DNA from: CAVPUA01 sp963828015
GTDB lineage: Bacteria; Actinomycetota; Actinomycetes; Mycobacteriales; Jatrophihabitantaceae
Length of the DNA: 64,000 bases
Reading direction: 5' to 3'
Assembly (NCBI GenBank): GCA_963828015.1
Contig: CAWHCD010000004.1
Coordinates: 1,178,001-1,242,000 of the forward strand
The notes below the pieces were generated by a model that was not told the DNA's origin, ran no database searches, and worked only from the letters and a program-made list of their open reading frames with translations. Position 1 is the first letter of the stretch, and each line of letters starts with the position of its first letter. The position numbers were made by a program, and so were the translations under genes. Shown here piece by piece: positions 1 to 8,127 of the stretch.

Positions 1-1558
1 GGTCGGCGGCGGCCCGGTCGGCGACGCTGTCGATGTTGGACTCGCTCGTGTAGCGGCCGGCTAGGTCCTCGGCGGCCAGGAAATCGCCGCCCCCAAAGGT
101 TTCCTGGACCTGCCGGGCGTACTCCACCTCCGCCGCCTGATCAGCGACGCCCCGCGCTCGGGCCGTCTCGGCGCCACTGTCGTCAGTACCGAGGAGTTCG
201 GCCGCCTCGTCGAGCAGGGGCACATCATCGAGGGTCCAGGCGGCGGTGCGCGGTCGATGCAACAGGGCCCGTTCCTCGGGACTGAGCCCGGCGGCGGCCT
301 CGCCGAGTCGTTCGGGGTTGGCGTACAGATCACGCAGCAACCGTTCCGGGCCGATCGGGGCCCAGCACCAGTTGAGCTCGCGCCGGACGTCGACGGACTC
401 GTAGAGCTCGGCCAGCAACCCGGCCCGGGCCTCTTGATCGACATCGATTCCGCGCGCCGCGGCCAGGGCCCGCACCAGGTGGCGCAGGACCTCGCTTACG
501 AAGGCGCGGCGGGCGACGTTGTGGGCCGCGCCGCCGCGCCGGGCGTGCTCGCGGGCGTCGCGGACGTAGCGGGGCTGGAGCTGGATTCGGGTGCCGTCGA
601 CGTTGAGCGGGCGCCCGGAGGCGATCGTGCGCTGCCGCCGTCGCACGGCGTTGGCGATCAGATCGACCATGCGCAGATCGCCCTTGAGCGCCGCGACCGC
701 GGGCGGGTCGGTCGCCGTGGCCGAGACACCGGGGTACAGCTCACCCGGCGTTGCGGTGACCACCGCGTCGACCTCGCCGAGCGCCGGCAGCACCTGGTCG
801 ATGTAGCGCAGGAACACCCGGTTCGGCCCGACCAGCAACACCCCGACCCGCGCTATGCGCTCGCGGTTGGCGTAGAGCAAGAAGGCCGTACGGTGCAGGG
901 CCACCGCGGTCTTGCCGGTACCCGGGCCGCCCTGAACGACCAGCACGCCCGCCAGCGGCGCGCGGATGACCGAGTCCTGATCGGCCTGGATGGTGGCCAC
1001 GATGTCGCGCATGCGGCCGCTTCGAGCGGCGTCGAGGCTGGCGAACAGGGCGCCTTCACCGACCACGATGTGCGCGCCGTCGACGCCGGCGGCCTCGAAC
1101 CCGGCCAGGTCGAGCACCTCGTCCTGAACGCCGGTCACTCGCCGCGAACGGGTGGAGATCTGTCGACGCCGCAGGACGCCGTCGGGATGGGCGGCGGTCG
1201 CCTGGTAGAACGGTTCGGCGGCCGGCGCTCGCCAGTCCACGAGCAGCTCCTGACGGTCCTCGTCGGACATGCCGATGCGGCCGATGTAGCGCCGCCGTCC
1301 GTCCTGCAGGTCCAGGCGCCCGAAACACAACCGGGCCTCGACGTTGTCCAGGGTGCGTCGGCGCTGGCTGTACAGGCGCATGAACGCGTCGCGCTCGCTG
1401 CGGGCTCCGGGTGTACCGACCGTGCTGCCGCCGGCGGTCCGCTCCAGCGCGAGCTGGGCCTGTTCGCGCAGCTCGTCGAGCTGGCCGTAGAGGCGGCTGA
1501 CCCGCACCTGTTCGACGGCGATCTCGGCCTCGACGGCGACGCTATCGGGGACGGGCAG
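1..1558 (-). CDS. HelD/HelR-type RNA polymerase-associated UvrD-like ATPase (partial, C-terminus outside window)
   Basis: About 519 residues are visible; the frame runs off the left edge. The N-terminus is a charged coiled-coil segment (EVEAEIAVEQVRVSRLYGQL-like) typical of HelD-family proteins. A Walker A motif GGPGTGKTA follows at about residue 208. Upstream of it is the family region with IGRIGM and VDWRAP. These proteins use ATP to remove or recycle stalled RNA polymerase, and HelR members protect against rifampicin; whether this is HelD or HelR cannot be decided without the C-terminal half. No ATG, GTG or TTG lies in frame between the upstream gene and GTG at 1507. The conserved N-terminal helix starts before 1507, so a CTG at 1558 or a sequence error is possible. 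It lies just downstream of the DinB-type enzyme on the same strand. Confidence 0.85.
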   Translation of the reverse strand, partial: MPVPDSVAVEAEIAVEQVRVSRLYGQLDELREQAQLALERTAGGSTVGTPGARSERDAFMRLYSQRRRTLDNVEARLCFGRLDLQDGRRRYIGRIGMSDEDRQELLVDWRAPAAEPFYQATAAHPDGVLRRRQISTRSRRVTGVQDEVLDLAGFEAAGVDGAHIVVGEGALFASLDAARSGRMRDIVATIQADQDSVIRAPLAGVLVVQGGPGTGKTAVALHRTAFLLYANRERIARVGVLLVGPNRVFLRYIDQVLPALGEVDAVVTATPGELYPGVSATATDPPAVAALKGDLRMVDLIANAVRRRQRTIASGRPLNVDGTRIQLQPRYVRDAREHARRGGAAHNVARRAFVSEVLRHLVRALAAARGIDVDQEARAGLLAELYESVDVRRELNWCWAPIGPERLLRDLYANPERLGEAAAGLSPEERALLHRPRTAAWTLDDVPLLDEAAELLGTDDSGAETARARGVADQAAEVEYARQVQETFGGGDFLAAEDLAGRYTSESNIDSVADRAAAD

Positions 1559-1575
1559 GGGCGCTTCGGTGATGG

Positions 1576-2340
1576 CTAGAACCCGGGGAAGACGGTGCGC
1601 AGGACCGGAATCGCCGGGTGGTCGGCCAGCTCGGGCGCGGTGTGCTGCGGATCGAGGCGGCCGGCGAGCAGGCGCAGCAGCGCCTCAGCCGGCAGCTCGA
1701 GGTCCGCGGCCGTGCCGGTGTCCGCCGCGCTCATCGACACCTCGGGGTACAGGGTGAACCGGAAGGCGCGCGCCGGCGAGGTGGTGCGGACGAGCAGGCT
1801 CTCGCCCGGGGCCGGCTTACCGATGTAACCGACCATCGAGGCGAACGTGTCGATGAGCAGGTCGACGGCGTCCGGGGCCAGGGTGGTGCTCGGATCCAGC
1901 GCCACGGCGATGTCCCAGACGTGCAGGGCGTGTTCGCCCAGGCGCATGGAGATGAACCCGGAGAGGTCGACGTCGCGGCCGAAGAGGTTCAACCCGAAGG
2001 ATTCGCGAGCCGAGTCGCTGAGCGTCTCGATGTCGGCGATGAACTCCCGGTTGGCGGCGATGCTTCGACTCACCTGCTCGGCGGGCGGCCGGGCATTCCA
2101 CTCGTCCCAGATGGGTGGGAACAGCTCGTTGCTCGGAGCGGGTGTGCCGTCGCGACCGGCTTGGAAGAAGTGACCGAAGATCTCGGCCTGACTGCCGAGG
2201 TGGGACGCGACGTCGGCGATCGACCACTCCGAGTCGTAGGACGGCCTGGTGACTTCTTCGGCCGATAGCGGCTCGAGCAGGGCAGCGAAGCGATCGGTCG
2301 ATCCGCGCAGGGCGGCAATCCAGGCGGCGGTGTCGGTCAC
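1576..2340 (-). CDS. Maleylpyruvate isomerase family / DinB-like mycothiol-dependent enzyme
   Basis: This 254-residue protein has the MDMPI N-terminal four-helix fold of the DinB superfamily. The segment SEWSIADVASHLGSQAE at about residues 38-54 carries the first metal-ligand His, and GEHALHVWDIAVAL at about 135-148 carries the others. In actinomycetes such proteins (TIGR03083 type) are metal-dependent and use mycothiol, or act as isomerases or detoxifying transferases; the substrate here is unknown. It ends 18 bp before the best start of the HelD/HelR gene, so the two may be co-transcribed. It starts with ATG directly downstream of the KOW/HTH gene, four bases away, which suggests a three-gene operon. 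Confidence 0.8.
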   Translation of the reverse strand: MTDTAAWIAALRGSTDRFAALLEPLSAEEVTRPSYDSEWSIADVASHLGSQAEIFGHFFQAGRDGTPAPSNELFPPIWDEWNARPPAEQVSRSIAANREFIADIETLSDSARESFGLNLFGRDVDLSGFISMRLGEHALHVWDIAVALDPSTTLAPDAVDLLIDTFASMVGYIGKPAPGESLLVRTTSPARAFRFTLYPEVSMSAADTGTAADLELPAEALLRLLAGRLDPQHTAPELADHPAIPVLRTVFPGF

Positions 2341-2344
2341 GCGC

Positions 2345-2740
2345 TCAGTCTAGGGAGGCCGATCTCGCCGGTCCTAGATAGTGGGCCACGCTGCTCTTGC
2401 TCACGCCGAGCTCCTGCGCGATCTCGGCCCGGGTGTAGCGGCCCGACTCCGACATCGTGCGCATCTTCGCCAGCATCACGTCATCGATGAGCCGCGGCCG
2501 TCCACGCGGTGCGCTGACCGGCGGATCGGGCGAGGTCCACCGATCCGAGCCCAAGGCGCGCAGGAGGTTGAGGGTCACCACCGCGATGGCCCGTCGCCGT
2601 TGCCCGGCGACCGGTACCCAGATCTCGACCTGGGCGGTATTGGCGTCGGTATCGAAACGAATCAGCCGGGCGGGGGAGCCGAGGAACGGTCCGTCCCCGA
2701 TCATGACGGCAGCACCGAGTGGAGCATCTGGGGGCGACAC
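2345..2740 (-). CDS. Small KOW-like plus resolvase-type helix-turn-helix protein
   Basis: The 131-residue protein has two parts. Residues about 13-60 (MIGDGPFLGSPARLIRFD...QVEIWVPVAGQ) match the pattern of a NusG-type KOW segment: DGPF, a small-residue turn, a beta hairpin ending in V-E-I-W-V. Residues about 78-125 (GRPRLIDD, then ARAEIAQELGVSKSSVAHYL-like) match the C-terminal DNA-binding helix-turn-helix of Hin-type serine recombinases, but no recombinase catalytic domain is present. A transcription or DNA-binding role is inferred. It may start at ATG 2740 or at internal ATG 2704, where the KOW-like part begins. It precedes the mycothiol enzyme gene by four bases on the same strand. Confidence 0.6.
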   Translation of the reverse strand: MSPPDAPLGAAVMIGDGPFLGSPARLIRFDTDANTAQVEIWVPVAGQRRRAIAVVTLNLLRALGSDRWTSPDPPVSAPRGRPRLIDDVMLAKMRTMSESGRYTRAEIAQELGVSKSSVAHYLGPARSASLD

Positions 2741-2825
2741 AACTCTCCCTTGCGTTCGCCCCGGTCAAATACAGGTGAAGAATAGTCGATCATGCCCAGT
2801 TTGGGCACCCCTGGCGAGGGAGTGC

Positions 2826-3971
2826 TCAGCCGGTATGCACCGGGCCGGTGTCCACGGCCTCGAACGCCGAGCCGGGCACGGTTTTGAGCTGTTCGAGATC
2901 GTCGTCGTTCCACCGGCTGTCGATGGCTCCCGAGAGGTACCAGTTCGAGCCGTTGTCGGCGACGAGCATGCCGTAGGTCTTGAGCGCCTGCAGGATGACG
3001 AGGGTCTCTCCGTGGTAGCGGCTGAGGTCGAAGGAGGCCTTCAACCGAAAGCGGGCGCCCATGGGTGGCACCGCCGCCGAACTCGTCGAACCGGCCTGGT
3101 GGGTGGCCGGGCTGATGTAGCCGCGCTGGGACTTGGCCACCGTGAAGCGCAGCGCGTGGTTGATCTGACCGGCCGCGACCTCGTCGTAGCGCACCAGCCC
3201 GGGCAGGATCGGCAGACCCGCGGCGTCGGCAGACGTCCAGCCAGCGGGTCGCAGCGCGTCGGAGTTCAGGTTGAACACTGCGCCGGATGCGGCGGTCCAG
3301 CCGGCACCGCTCCTGGCCGCGCCGTACAGCTCGTAGAGGTGGCAGTTGGCGTCGGCGACCAGGACGTGGGCGTCGCCGCCGTTCTCGATCTGGGCATTGG
3401 CCGGGATCGGATACGGGCCGGGGTCGCTCTCATCGCCGTAGTCGGTGAACGTGATCGGCACGGTCGGCTGACTGGCCGGCACGACGCTGTACGGAATGCC
3501 GTACTGCGTTCCGAAGTCCGGATGCAGAAATCCGGAGCCGATGCTCGCGACCCAGGCCGCCGACTGCGCATTCAGCGCGGCGGTGGAGATGTTCTGCCGC
3601 CACGCGTTGTCGGCCGGGAACAGCGGACAGCCGGCGATGTTCGCCGCTCCGGCGGCGGCCGGCGCTGGAGCGGCGGGCGCGGAGACGGGGGCGGCCGGGT
3701 GAGTGGGTGGCGCGGCGGTGCTGCTCGCGGCCGGCGCCGCGTTGGTCGTCGCGATGGTGGGCGCGGCGGCTGTGGTCGTTGCCGTCGAGCTCGTCGTCGC
3801 GGTCGAGCTGTTCGCGCTGGTGGCGCCTGAGCGGGTCGCGGCGGTTGAGTGCGGCCGGGTCGAGGAGACCCCGCTAGTACAGCCGGCCAGCAGGATGATC
3901 AGGCCGAGGACGGCGCCGCCGGTGGCGCGGGACCTGGCTCCGCATCGCGACATTTGCACAGTATGGGCCAT
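2826..3971 (-). CDS. Secreted lipoprotein of unknown function
   Basis: The 381-residue protein begins with a basic region and a hydrophobic segment ending in LLAGC at about residues 27-31, a clear lipobox, so it should be lipid-anchored outside the membrane. A Ser/Thr/Ala/Pro-rich linker runs to about residue 110. The remaining globular domain starts with CPLFPADNAWRQNIS and contains a DYGDESDPGPYPIP motif and a C-terminal WYLSGAIDSRWNDDDLEQL segment. I recognise this as a widely distributed uncharacterised secreted domain but know no activity for it. It stands alone on the minus strand between the KOW/HTH gene and DUF222/HNH copy 1. Confidence 0.7.
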   Translation of the reverse strand: MAHTVQMSRCGARSRATGGAVLGLIILLAGCTSGVSSTRPHSTAATRSGATSANSSTATTSSTATTTAAAPTIATTNAAPAASSTAAPPTHPAAPVSAPAAPAPAAAGAANIAGCPLFPADNAWRQNISTAALNAQSAAWVASIGSGFLHPDFGTQYGIPYSVVPASQPTVPITFTDYGDESDPGPYPIPANAQIENGGDAHVLVADANCHLYELYGAARSGAGWTAASGAVFNLNSDALRPAGWTSADAAGLPILPGLVRYDEVAAGQINHALRFTVAKSQRGYISPATHQAGSTSSAAVPPMGARFRLKASFDLSRYHGETLVILQALKTYGMLVADNGSNWYLSGAIDSRWNDDDLEQLKTVPGSAFEAVDTGPVHTG

Positions 3972-3980
3972 TGCTCGCGG

Positions 3981-5273
3981 CTATTGGCGGCTATAAGCGT
4001 CGTGGATTGTGTTGCGGCGGGGTGTTTGGTCGGGGTCGGTCTGGGTGGGTGGGGTGTAGTGGGGGATGCCGTTGATCATGGTGGGGATCCAGCCGTTGAA
4101 GTCGAGGTTTTGGTGGTGGCGGGGGCAGAGTAGGGCGCCGTTGTCGACCGATGTTCGGCCGCCGTGGGCCCAGGGTGTGACGTGGTTGATTTCGCACCAG
4201 AGGGCGGGGGCGTCACAGCCGGGCCAGGTGCAGCCTTTGTCTCTCGCGTAGATGGCGCAGCGTTGCGGACTTCGGAAGAGGCGGTGGGCGGTGCCGTAGG
4301 CGAGGATCTCCTTCGCGTGGCCGATGACGACGGGGACGATGAGTGGGTCGCTGCCGGCGATCCGTTTGGCCTGGGCGACGGAGATCAGGGATCCGTGGCC
4401 GGTGGTGACCAGCCCGGTGTCGGAGTCCCATTGATCCACGGTGGCGGTGAGCAGCACGGTGGCGACGGTGCCGCCGACGTCGGGGAGGTCTTTGGCCCGC
4501 AGGACCAGCCGCAGTGCGGCTTCGAACCCGTCGTGGCGGCGTTCGGCCGCCGTGCGCGGATCGGGGGTGCCATCAACGGCCGGCGCCGGTCCGGCGACGG
4601 CGTCCAAGGACGCGAGGAGCACCTGCGTACAGGGTGCGGTCAACTCACCGTCGACGTGGGAGGAGCCGTCGGCGCGCTGGGCGACAGTGAACCCGCGATG
4701 CTGGTGGCGGTAGCGCTCGTCGCGCAGGGTTCCGTCGGGGTCGAGGTGATCCAGATACCGGCGGCCGAGTTTGGTCAGCTGGGCCGGGTCGAACATCCGG
4801 GCCGAGGCGACCAGATCAGCTTCCACCCGCTCGTCGTACTCTGCCGCCAGCTCGGTCGGGAGCTTGCCGACCGCGTCGATGATCACCTTCGCGTGCGCAG
4901 CCGACAACTCCCCCGCCGCCTCAGCCGCGGCGGTGACCGCGAAGATCGGATCTAGCGCCTCCCCGGTCAACGACGGGCGCGGCGCCAGCTCCGCCGCCAA
5001 CGCAACCTCACGCCGCGCTGCGGCCGGCGCGGCATTCCACAACTCCCGTAACAGGTCTGCGGTGCTACGGTGACCGCGTTCACGGGCCAGGCCTTGACCC
5101 TCGATCGCCGCGACCACCCGATGCCGCACCGCACCCAAACGACGCTCCACGACCTCAGATCGGCGCGCCACCTGCAGCAACGTCTCGGCGTCACAGGCGT
5201 GGAAGTCGACCGCCAGGAGCTGATCGACGACGGCATCGAACCGGTCGATCACCTCAAGCGGACTATCGAACAT
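3981..5273 (-). CDS. DUF222/HNH endonuclease, 13E12-repeat family, copy 1
   Basis: A 430-residue protein with an N-terminal helical DUF222 domain (about residues 1-300) and a C-terminal HNH nuclease domain. The zinc and catalytic region is visible at about 365-415: CTWPGCDAP, then WCEINHVTPW, then LLCPRHHQNLDFNGW. I chose ATG 5273 because both copies in this window become colinear exactly there, and because an SOS-box-like site overlaps it; the reading frame stays open for 91 codons further upstream. Family members are repeated in actinobacterial genomes and several in M. tuberculosis carry LexA sites. Function is unproven. Copy 2 (27098-28390) has the same length and is closely similar throughout. 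Confidence 0.85.
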   Translation of the reverse strand: MFDSPLEVIDRFDAVVDQLLAVDFHACDAETLLQVARRSEVVERRLGAVRHRVVAAIEGQGLARERGHRSTADLLRELWNAAPAAARREVALAAELAPRPSLTGEALDPIFAVTAAAEAAGELSAAHAKVIIDAVGKLPTELAAEYDERVEADLVASARMFDPAQLTKLGRRYLDHLDPDGTLRDERYRHQHRGFTVAQRADGSSHVDGELTAPCTQVLLASLDAVAGPAPAVDGTPDPRTAAERRHDGFEAALRLVLRAKDLPDVGGTVATVLLTATVDQWDSDTGLVTTGHGSLISVAQAKRIAGSDPLIVPVVIGHAKEILAYGTAHRLFRSPQRCAIYARDKGCTWPGCDAPALWCEINHVTPWAHGGRTSVDNGALLCPRHHQNLDFNGWIPTMINGIPHYTPPTQTDPDQTPRRNTIHDAYSRQ

Positions 5274-5281
5274 ACATTCGA
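5266..5281 (-). promoter_or_regulatory. LexA/SOS-box-like operator overlapping the start codon of DUF222/HNH copy 1
   Basis: The plus-strand sequence TCGAACATACATTCGA matches the actinobacterial SOS box TCGAAC-N4-GTTCGA at 11 of 12 specified positions. The ATG of the gene lies inside it, so LexA bound here would block transcription or early elongation. The identical 16-mer is at the same place in copy 2. Binding is inferred from the match and from known LexA sites at mycobacterial 13E12 genes. Confidence 0.65.
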
Positions 5282-5446
5282 TTCTACCGACCCAAGACGG
5301 ACCGCGCAATCGAATTGCCAAATATAACAAGGAATTCTCTTGATCTTGGCGCAGCCAGGCGAGGGAAGAGCGACCCGACAATGGTAGCCGGGCCAGCGCG
5401 GAGGCTCCCTCGTCGATGCCGCCGTTTGACCTGCGCGCAATTGTGC

Positions 5447-6076
5447 CTAAGCGTGCCGCGGGAAGTTGGAGACGCCGCGCCAGAGCAGCGATTCGATCAG
5501 CCGGATCGCCTCGTCCTTGGGTACCGGCCGGGCGCTGTCGAGCCACCAGCGGGCGGCGACCTGTCCCGCGCCGCTGAGCGCTACCGAGAGCAGCTCGGCG
5601 CGGGCGCGGTCGAGGCCGGTGTCGGCGGCCACGGTGTCGGCGATGGCCAGCATGGTCGAGTTGACGACGTTGGCCACGCGGGCCCGGACGGCCGGCTCGT
5701 TACCGAGATCGGTCTCGAAGATCAGCCGGAACGACCCGCCGTCGCCGTCGGGTCCGCCGTCCATGAAGTCGAAGTAGGCCGACAGGACGCCGTGAACGCG
5801 CTGCTGGTTGTCCTCGGTGGCCGAGAGGGCGTCGGCGACCGCCGCCTGCAGCGATTCGGCCTGCACGTCGAGCAGGGCCAGGTACAACTCGAGCTTGCCG
5901 GGGAAGTGCTGGTAGAGCACCGGCTTGGAAACCCCGGCGGCCAGGGCGATGTCGTCCATCGCTGCGGCGTGGTAGCCGTTGGCGATGAAGACTTCTTGAG
6001 CCGCGGCGAGCAGCTGTTTGCGGCGCGCCGTGCGGGGCAGGCGCCCGCCGCGAACGACCGACCCCGAATCGGACAT
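5447..6076 (-). CDS. TetR-family transcriptional regulator
   Basis: A 209-residue protein with a TetR N-terminal DNA-binding domain at about residues 15-65: RKQLLAAAQEVFIANGYHAAAM, then IALAAGVSKPVLYQHFPGK, the signature helix-turn-helix. The C-terminal ligand-binding half is variable and gives no ligand. It lies 27 bp downstream of the LigD-polymerase gene on the same strand, so the two may be co-transcribed. Its targets are unknown. Confidence 0.88.
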   Translation of the reverse strand: MSDSGSVVRGGRLPRTARRKQLLAAAQEVFIANGYHAAAMDDIALAAGVSKPVLYQHFPGKLELYLALLDVQAESLQAAVADALSATEDNQQRVHGVLSAYFDFMDGGPDGDGGSFRLIFETDLGNEPAVRARVANVVNSTMLAIADTVAADTGLDRARAELLSVALSGAGQVAARWWLDSARPVPKDEAIRLIESLLWRGVSNFPRHA

Positions 6077-6103
6077 GGGCCGAGCCTACCGGCGGGTAGA
6101 AAG

Positions 6104-7015
6104 TTACGCGGGTGGCCGCGCGCGCAGCTGGTCATCCATGGTCGGTGCCCAAAGGTCCCCGGACCGGGCAACCCGGTCGAGCACCGCGGTGGGGGTGAAG
6201 GAAAGGCCTGACTTGGCCTTGGCGACCTCGTCCCACGTCAGCGGCGTGGACACGGTGGGCGTCGGCCGCGCGCGCAGCGAGTAGACCGCGACCGTCGTCT
6301 TGGCCGGATTGTTCTGGCTCCAATCGACCAGTACCTTGCCGCCGCGCAATGACTTGGTCATGCGCGAGACCACCAGTTCGGGATGCTGCTGTTCCAGCAG
6401 GGTGGCGAGGGCATGCGCATAGGTCGACGTGTCGTCCGGATTGCGGACGTCGACCGCGGCACTGACCTGCAGGCCCTTCGAGCCCGAGGTCTTGGCCACC
6501 GCGCTCAGGCCCTGCTCGGTGAGCAGGTCGCGCAGCCATTCGGCCACTCGAGCGCACTCGCGGATGCCAGCCGGTTTGCCGGGGTCGAGGTCGAAGACGA
6601 GCTGGTCGGTGCGCGGGCGCCCCTTCTTGTCCAGGCGCCATTGGGGCACGTGCAGCTCGATCGCGGCCAGGTTGGCCAGCCAGACCAAAGTGGCCAGTTC
6701 CTCCACGACGACGTAGTCGATCTCGCTGCGGTCCTTGGTCGACCCCGGTGCCGGTAGCGACACGGTGCGCACCCAGTCCGGCGTGCCCTTGGCGGCGTTC
6801 TTCTCGTAGAAGAACGGGGCATCGACGCCGTTCGGGTAACGCTTGACAGTCAGCGGCCGGCCGGCCAGGTGGGGAAGCAGCACCGGGGCGATGCGGGTGT
6901 AGTAGTCGATCACTTCGCCCTTGGTGTAACCGGCGTCCGGATAAAGCACCTTGTCAAGGTTGGACAGCGACAATTCGCGTCCCTCGACCTCAACCGTCAC
7001 CCGTTTGCCCGCCAC
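6104..7015 (-). CDS. ligD: Stand-alone LigD-type polymerase (NHEJ primase-polymerase)
   Basis: The 303-residue protein is the polymerase module of LigD without ligase or phosphoesterase domains. Visible family motifs are LSNLDKVLYP near residue 20, RYPNGVDAPFFYEKN near 60, the metal-binding FDLDPG near 140, and SGSKGLQVS near 170. It extends and fills DNA ends, preferring ribonucleotides, during Ku-dependent double-strand break repair. It is divergent from ku across about 100 bp, the usual pairing. The single-domain form means a separate ATP-dependent ligase must be encoded elsewhere. Length fits the single-domain PolDom family. Confidence 0.9.
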   Translation of the reverse strand: MAGKRVTVEVEGRELSLSNLDKVLYPDAGYTKGEVIDYYTRIAPVLLPHLAGRPLTVKRYPNGVDAPFFYEKNAAKGTPDWVRTVSLPAPGSTKDRSEIDYVVVEELATLVWLANLAAIELHVPQWRLDKKGRPRTDQLVFDLDPGKPAGIRECARVAEWLRDLLTEQGLSAVAKTSGSKGLQVSAAVDVRNPDDTSTYAHALATLLEQQHPELVVSRMTKSLRGGKVLVDWSQNNPAKTTVAVYSLRARPTPTVSTPLTWDEVAKAKSGLSFTPTAVLDRVARSGDLWAPTMDDQLRARPPA

Positions 7016-7115
7016 GGGTTACATCCTGCGCCATGATGGCTAGAAGATGGGCGAAGTGTCACGAGTTCGTCGCTGTGTACTTGGCGCCGTTCTCGGCTGA
7101 TTGAAGGGAGGGCGC

Positions 7116-8081
7116 ATGCGCTCGATCTGGAAGGGCACCGTGTCCTTCGGCTTGGTGAGCATCGGCGTGAAGATGTACTCGGCGACCGAGGAGAAGGACG
7201 TCAGCTTCCACCAGGTTCGCCGCTCCGACGGTTCGCGCATCCGCTATCGCCGCATCGCCGAGGCCGACGGTGAAGAGGTGGCCTACTCCGACATCGCCAA
7301 GGGGTTCGCGCTGCCCAACGGCGACATCGTCGTGCTCACCGACGACGACTTCGCCGACCTGCCGCTGGCGAGCGCACGCGTGGTGGATGTGCTGCAGTTC
7401 GTGCCCCTGGAGCAGGTCGATCCGATCTACTTCGCCAAGAGCTACTACCTCGAACCCGAACAACCGGCCGTCAAGCCCTACGTGTTGCTTCGCGAGGCCC
7501 TCGAGTCGAGCGGAATGGCCGGCGTGGTGAAGGTGGCGATTCGCAGCCGGGAACAGTTGGCGGTGCTGCGGGTGCGCAACGGCGTCATCGTGCTCGAGAC
7601 GATGATCTGGCCCGACGAGGTCCGGACCCCTGATTTCGCCTTCCTCGACGAGGAGGTCACCGTCCGTCCGCAGGAACAGCACATGGCCGAGTCCCTGGTG
7701 GCCAGCATGACCGGAGACTTCGACCCGGGCGAGTACAGCGACGGTTACCGCGAAGCGCTCCAACAGGTGATCGACGCCAAGGTCGAGGGGCGCGAGGTGC
7801 TCGAGGTCGACGGGCCGCCGGTGGAGGCGGGCGGAAACGTGGTCGATCTGATGGCCGCCCTGCGCGCCTCGGTCGATGCGGCCAAGAAGGCCCGCGGCGA
7901 GTCGGTCTCCGAGGCCACGCCCATCAAGAAGAAGGCACCGGCCAAAGCGCCGGCCAAGAAGGCGGCGGCGAAGAAGACGGGCGCGACTGCGGCGAAGAAG
8001 ACAGCCAGCAAGACGGCGGCGGCCCACAAGAAATCGGCGGCGCCGAAACAGCGCTCCACCCCCGCGCAAGCTGTGGGGTAG
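7116..8081 (+). CDS. ku: Ku DNA end-binding protein
   Basis: The homodimeric bacterial Ku ring protein that binds DNA ends and recruits LigD. It starts MRSIWKGTVSFGLVSIGVKMY, the standard bacterial Ku N-terminus, and continues with the beta-barrel ring to about residue 255. I chose ATG 7116 because a GAAGGGAGGG ribosome site lies just before it; a TTG 15 bases upstream is less likely. The last 60 residues are a Lys/Ala-rich tail (KKAPAKAPAKKAAAKK type) as in many actinobacterial Ku proteins, where the tail binds DNA and modulates threading. The gene is divergent from the LigD polymerase gene. Confidence 0.95.
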   Translation: MRSIWKGTVSFGLVSIGVKMYSATEEKDVSFHQVRRSDGSRIRYRRIAEADGEEVAYSDIAKGFALPNGDIVVLTDDDFADLPLASARVVDVLQFVPLEQVDPIYFAKSYYLEPEQPAVKPYVLLREALESSGMAGVVKVAIRSREQLAVLRVRNGVIVLETMIWPDEVRTPDFAFLDEEVTVRPQEQHMAESLVASMTGDFDPGEYSDGYREALQQVIDAKVEGREVLEVDGPPVEAGGNVVDLMAALRASVDAAKKARGESVSEATPIKKKAPAKAPAKKAAAKKTGATAAKKTASKTAAAHKKSAAPKQRSTPAQAVG

Positions 8082-8127
8082 CGCGTCGGATCAGGCGCGG
8101 CCCAGCCGCGTGTGGGAACCTGAAGCC

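Noticed and set aside
257..1579. Long plus-strand open frame over the HelD/HelR gene
   Set aside because: Low-complexity Gly/Arg/Gln sequence with no family pattern; the opposite strand encodes a recognisable ATPase with Walker A.
2457..3830. Long plus-strand frame over the lipoprotein gene
   Set aside because: No domain or signal; the minus-strand lipoprotein has a clear lipobox and conserved domain.
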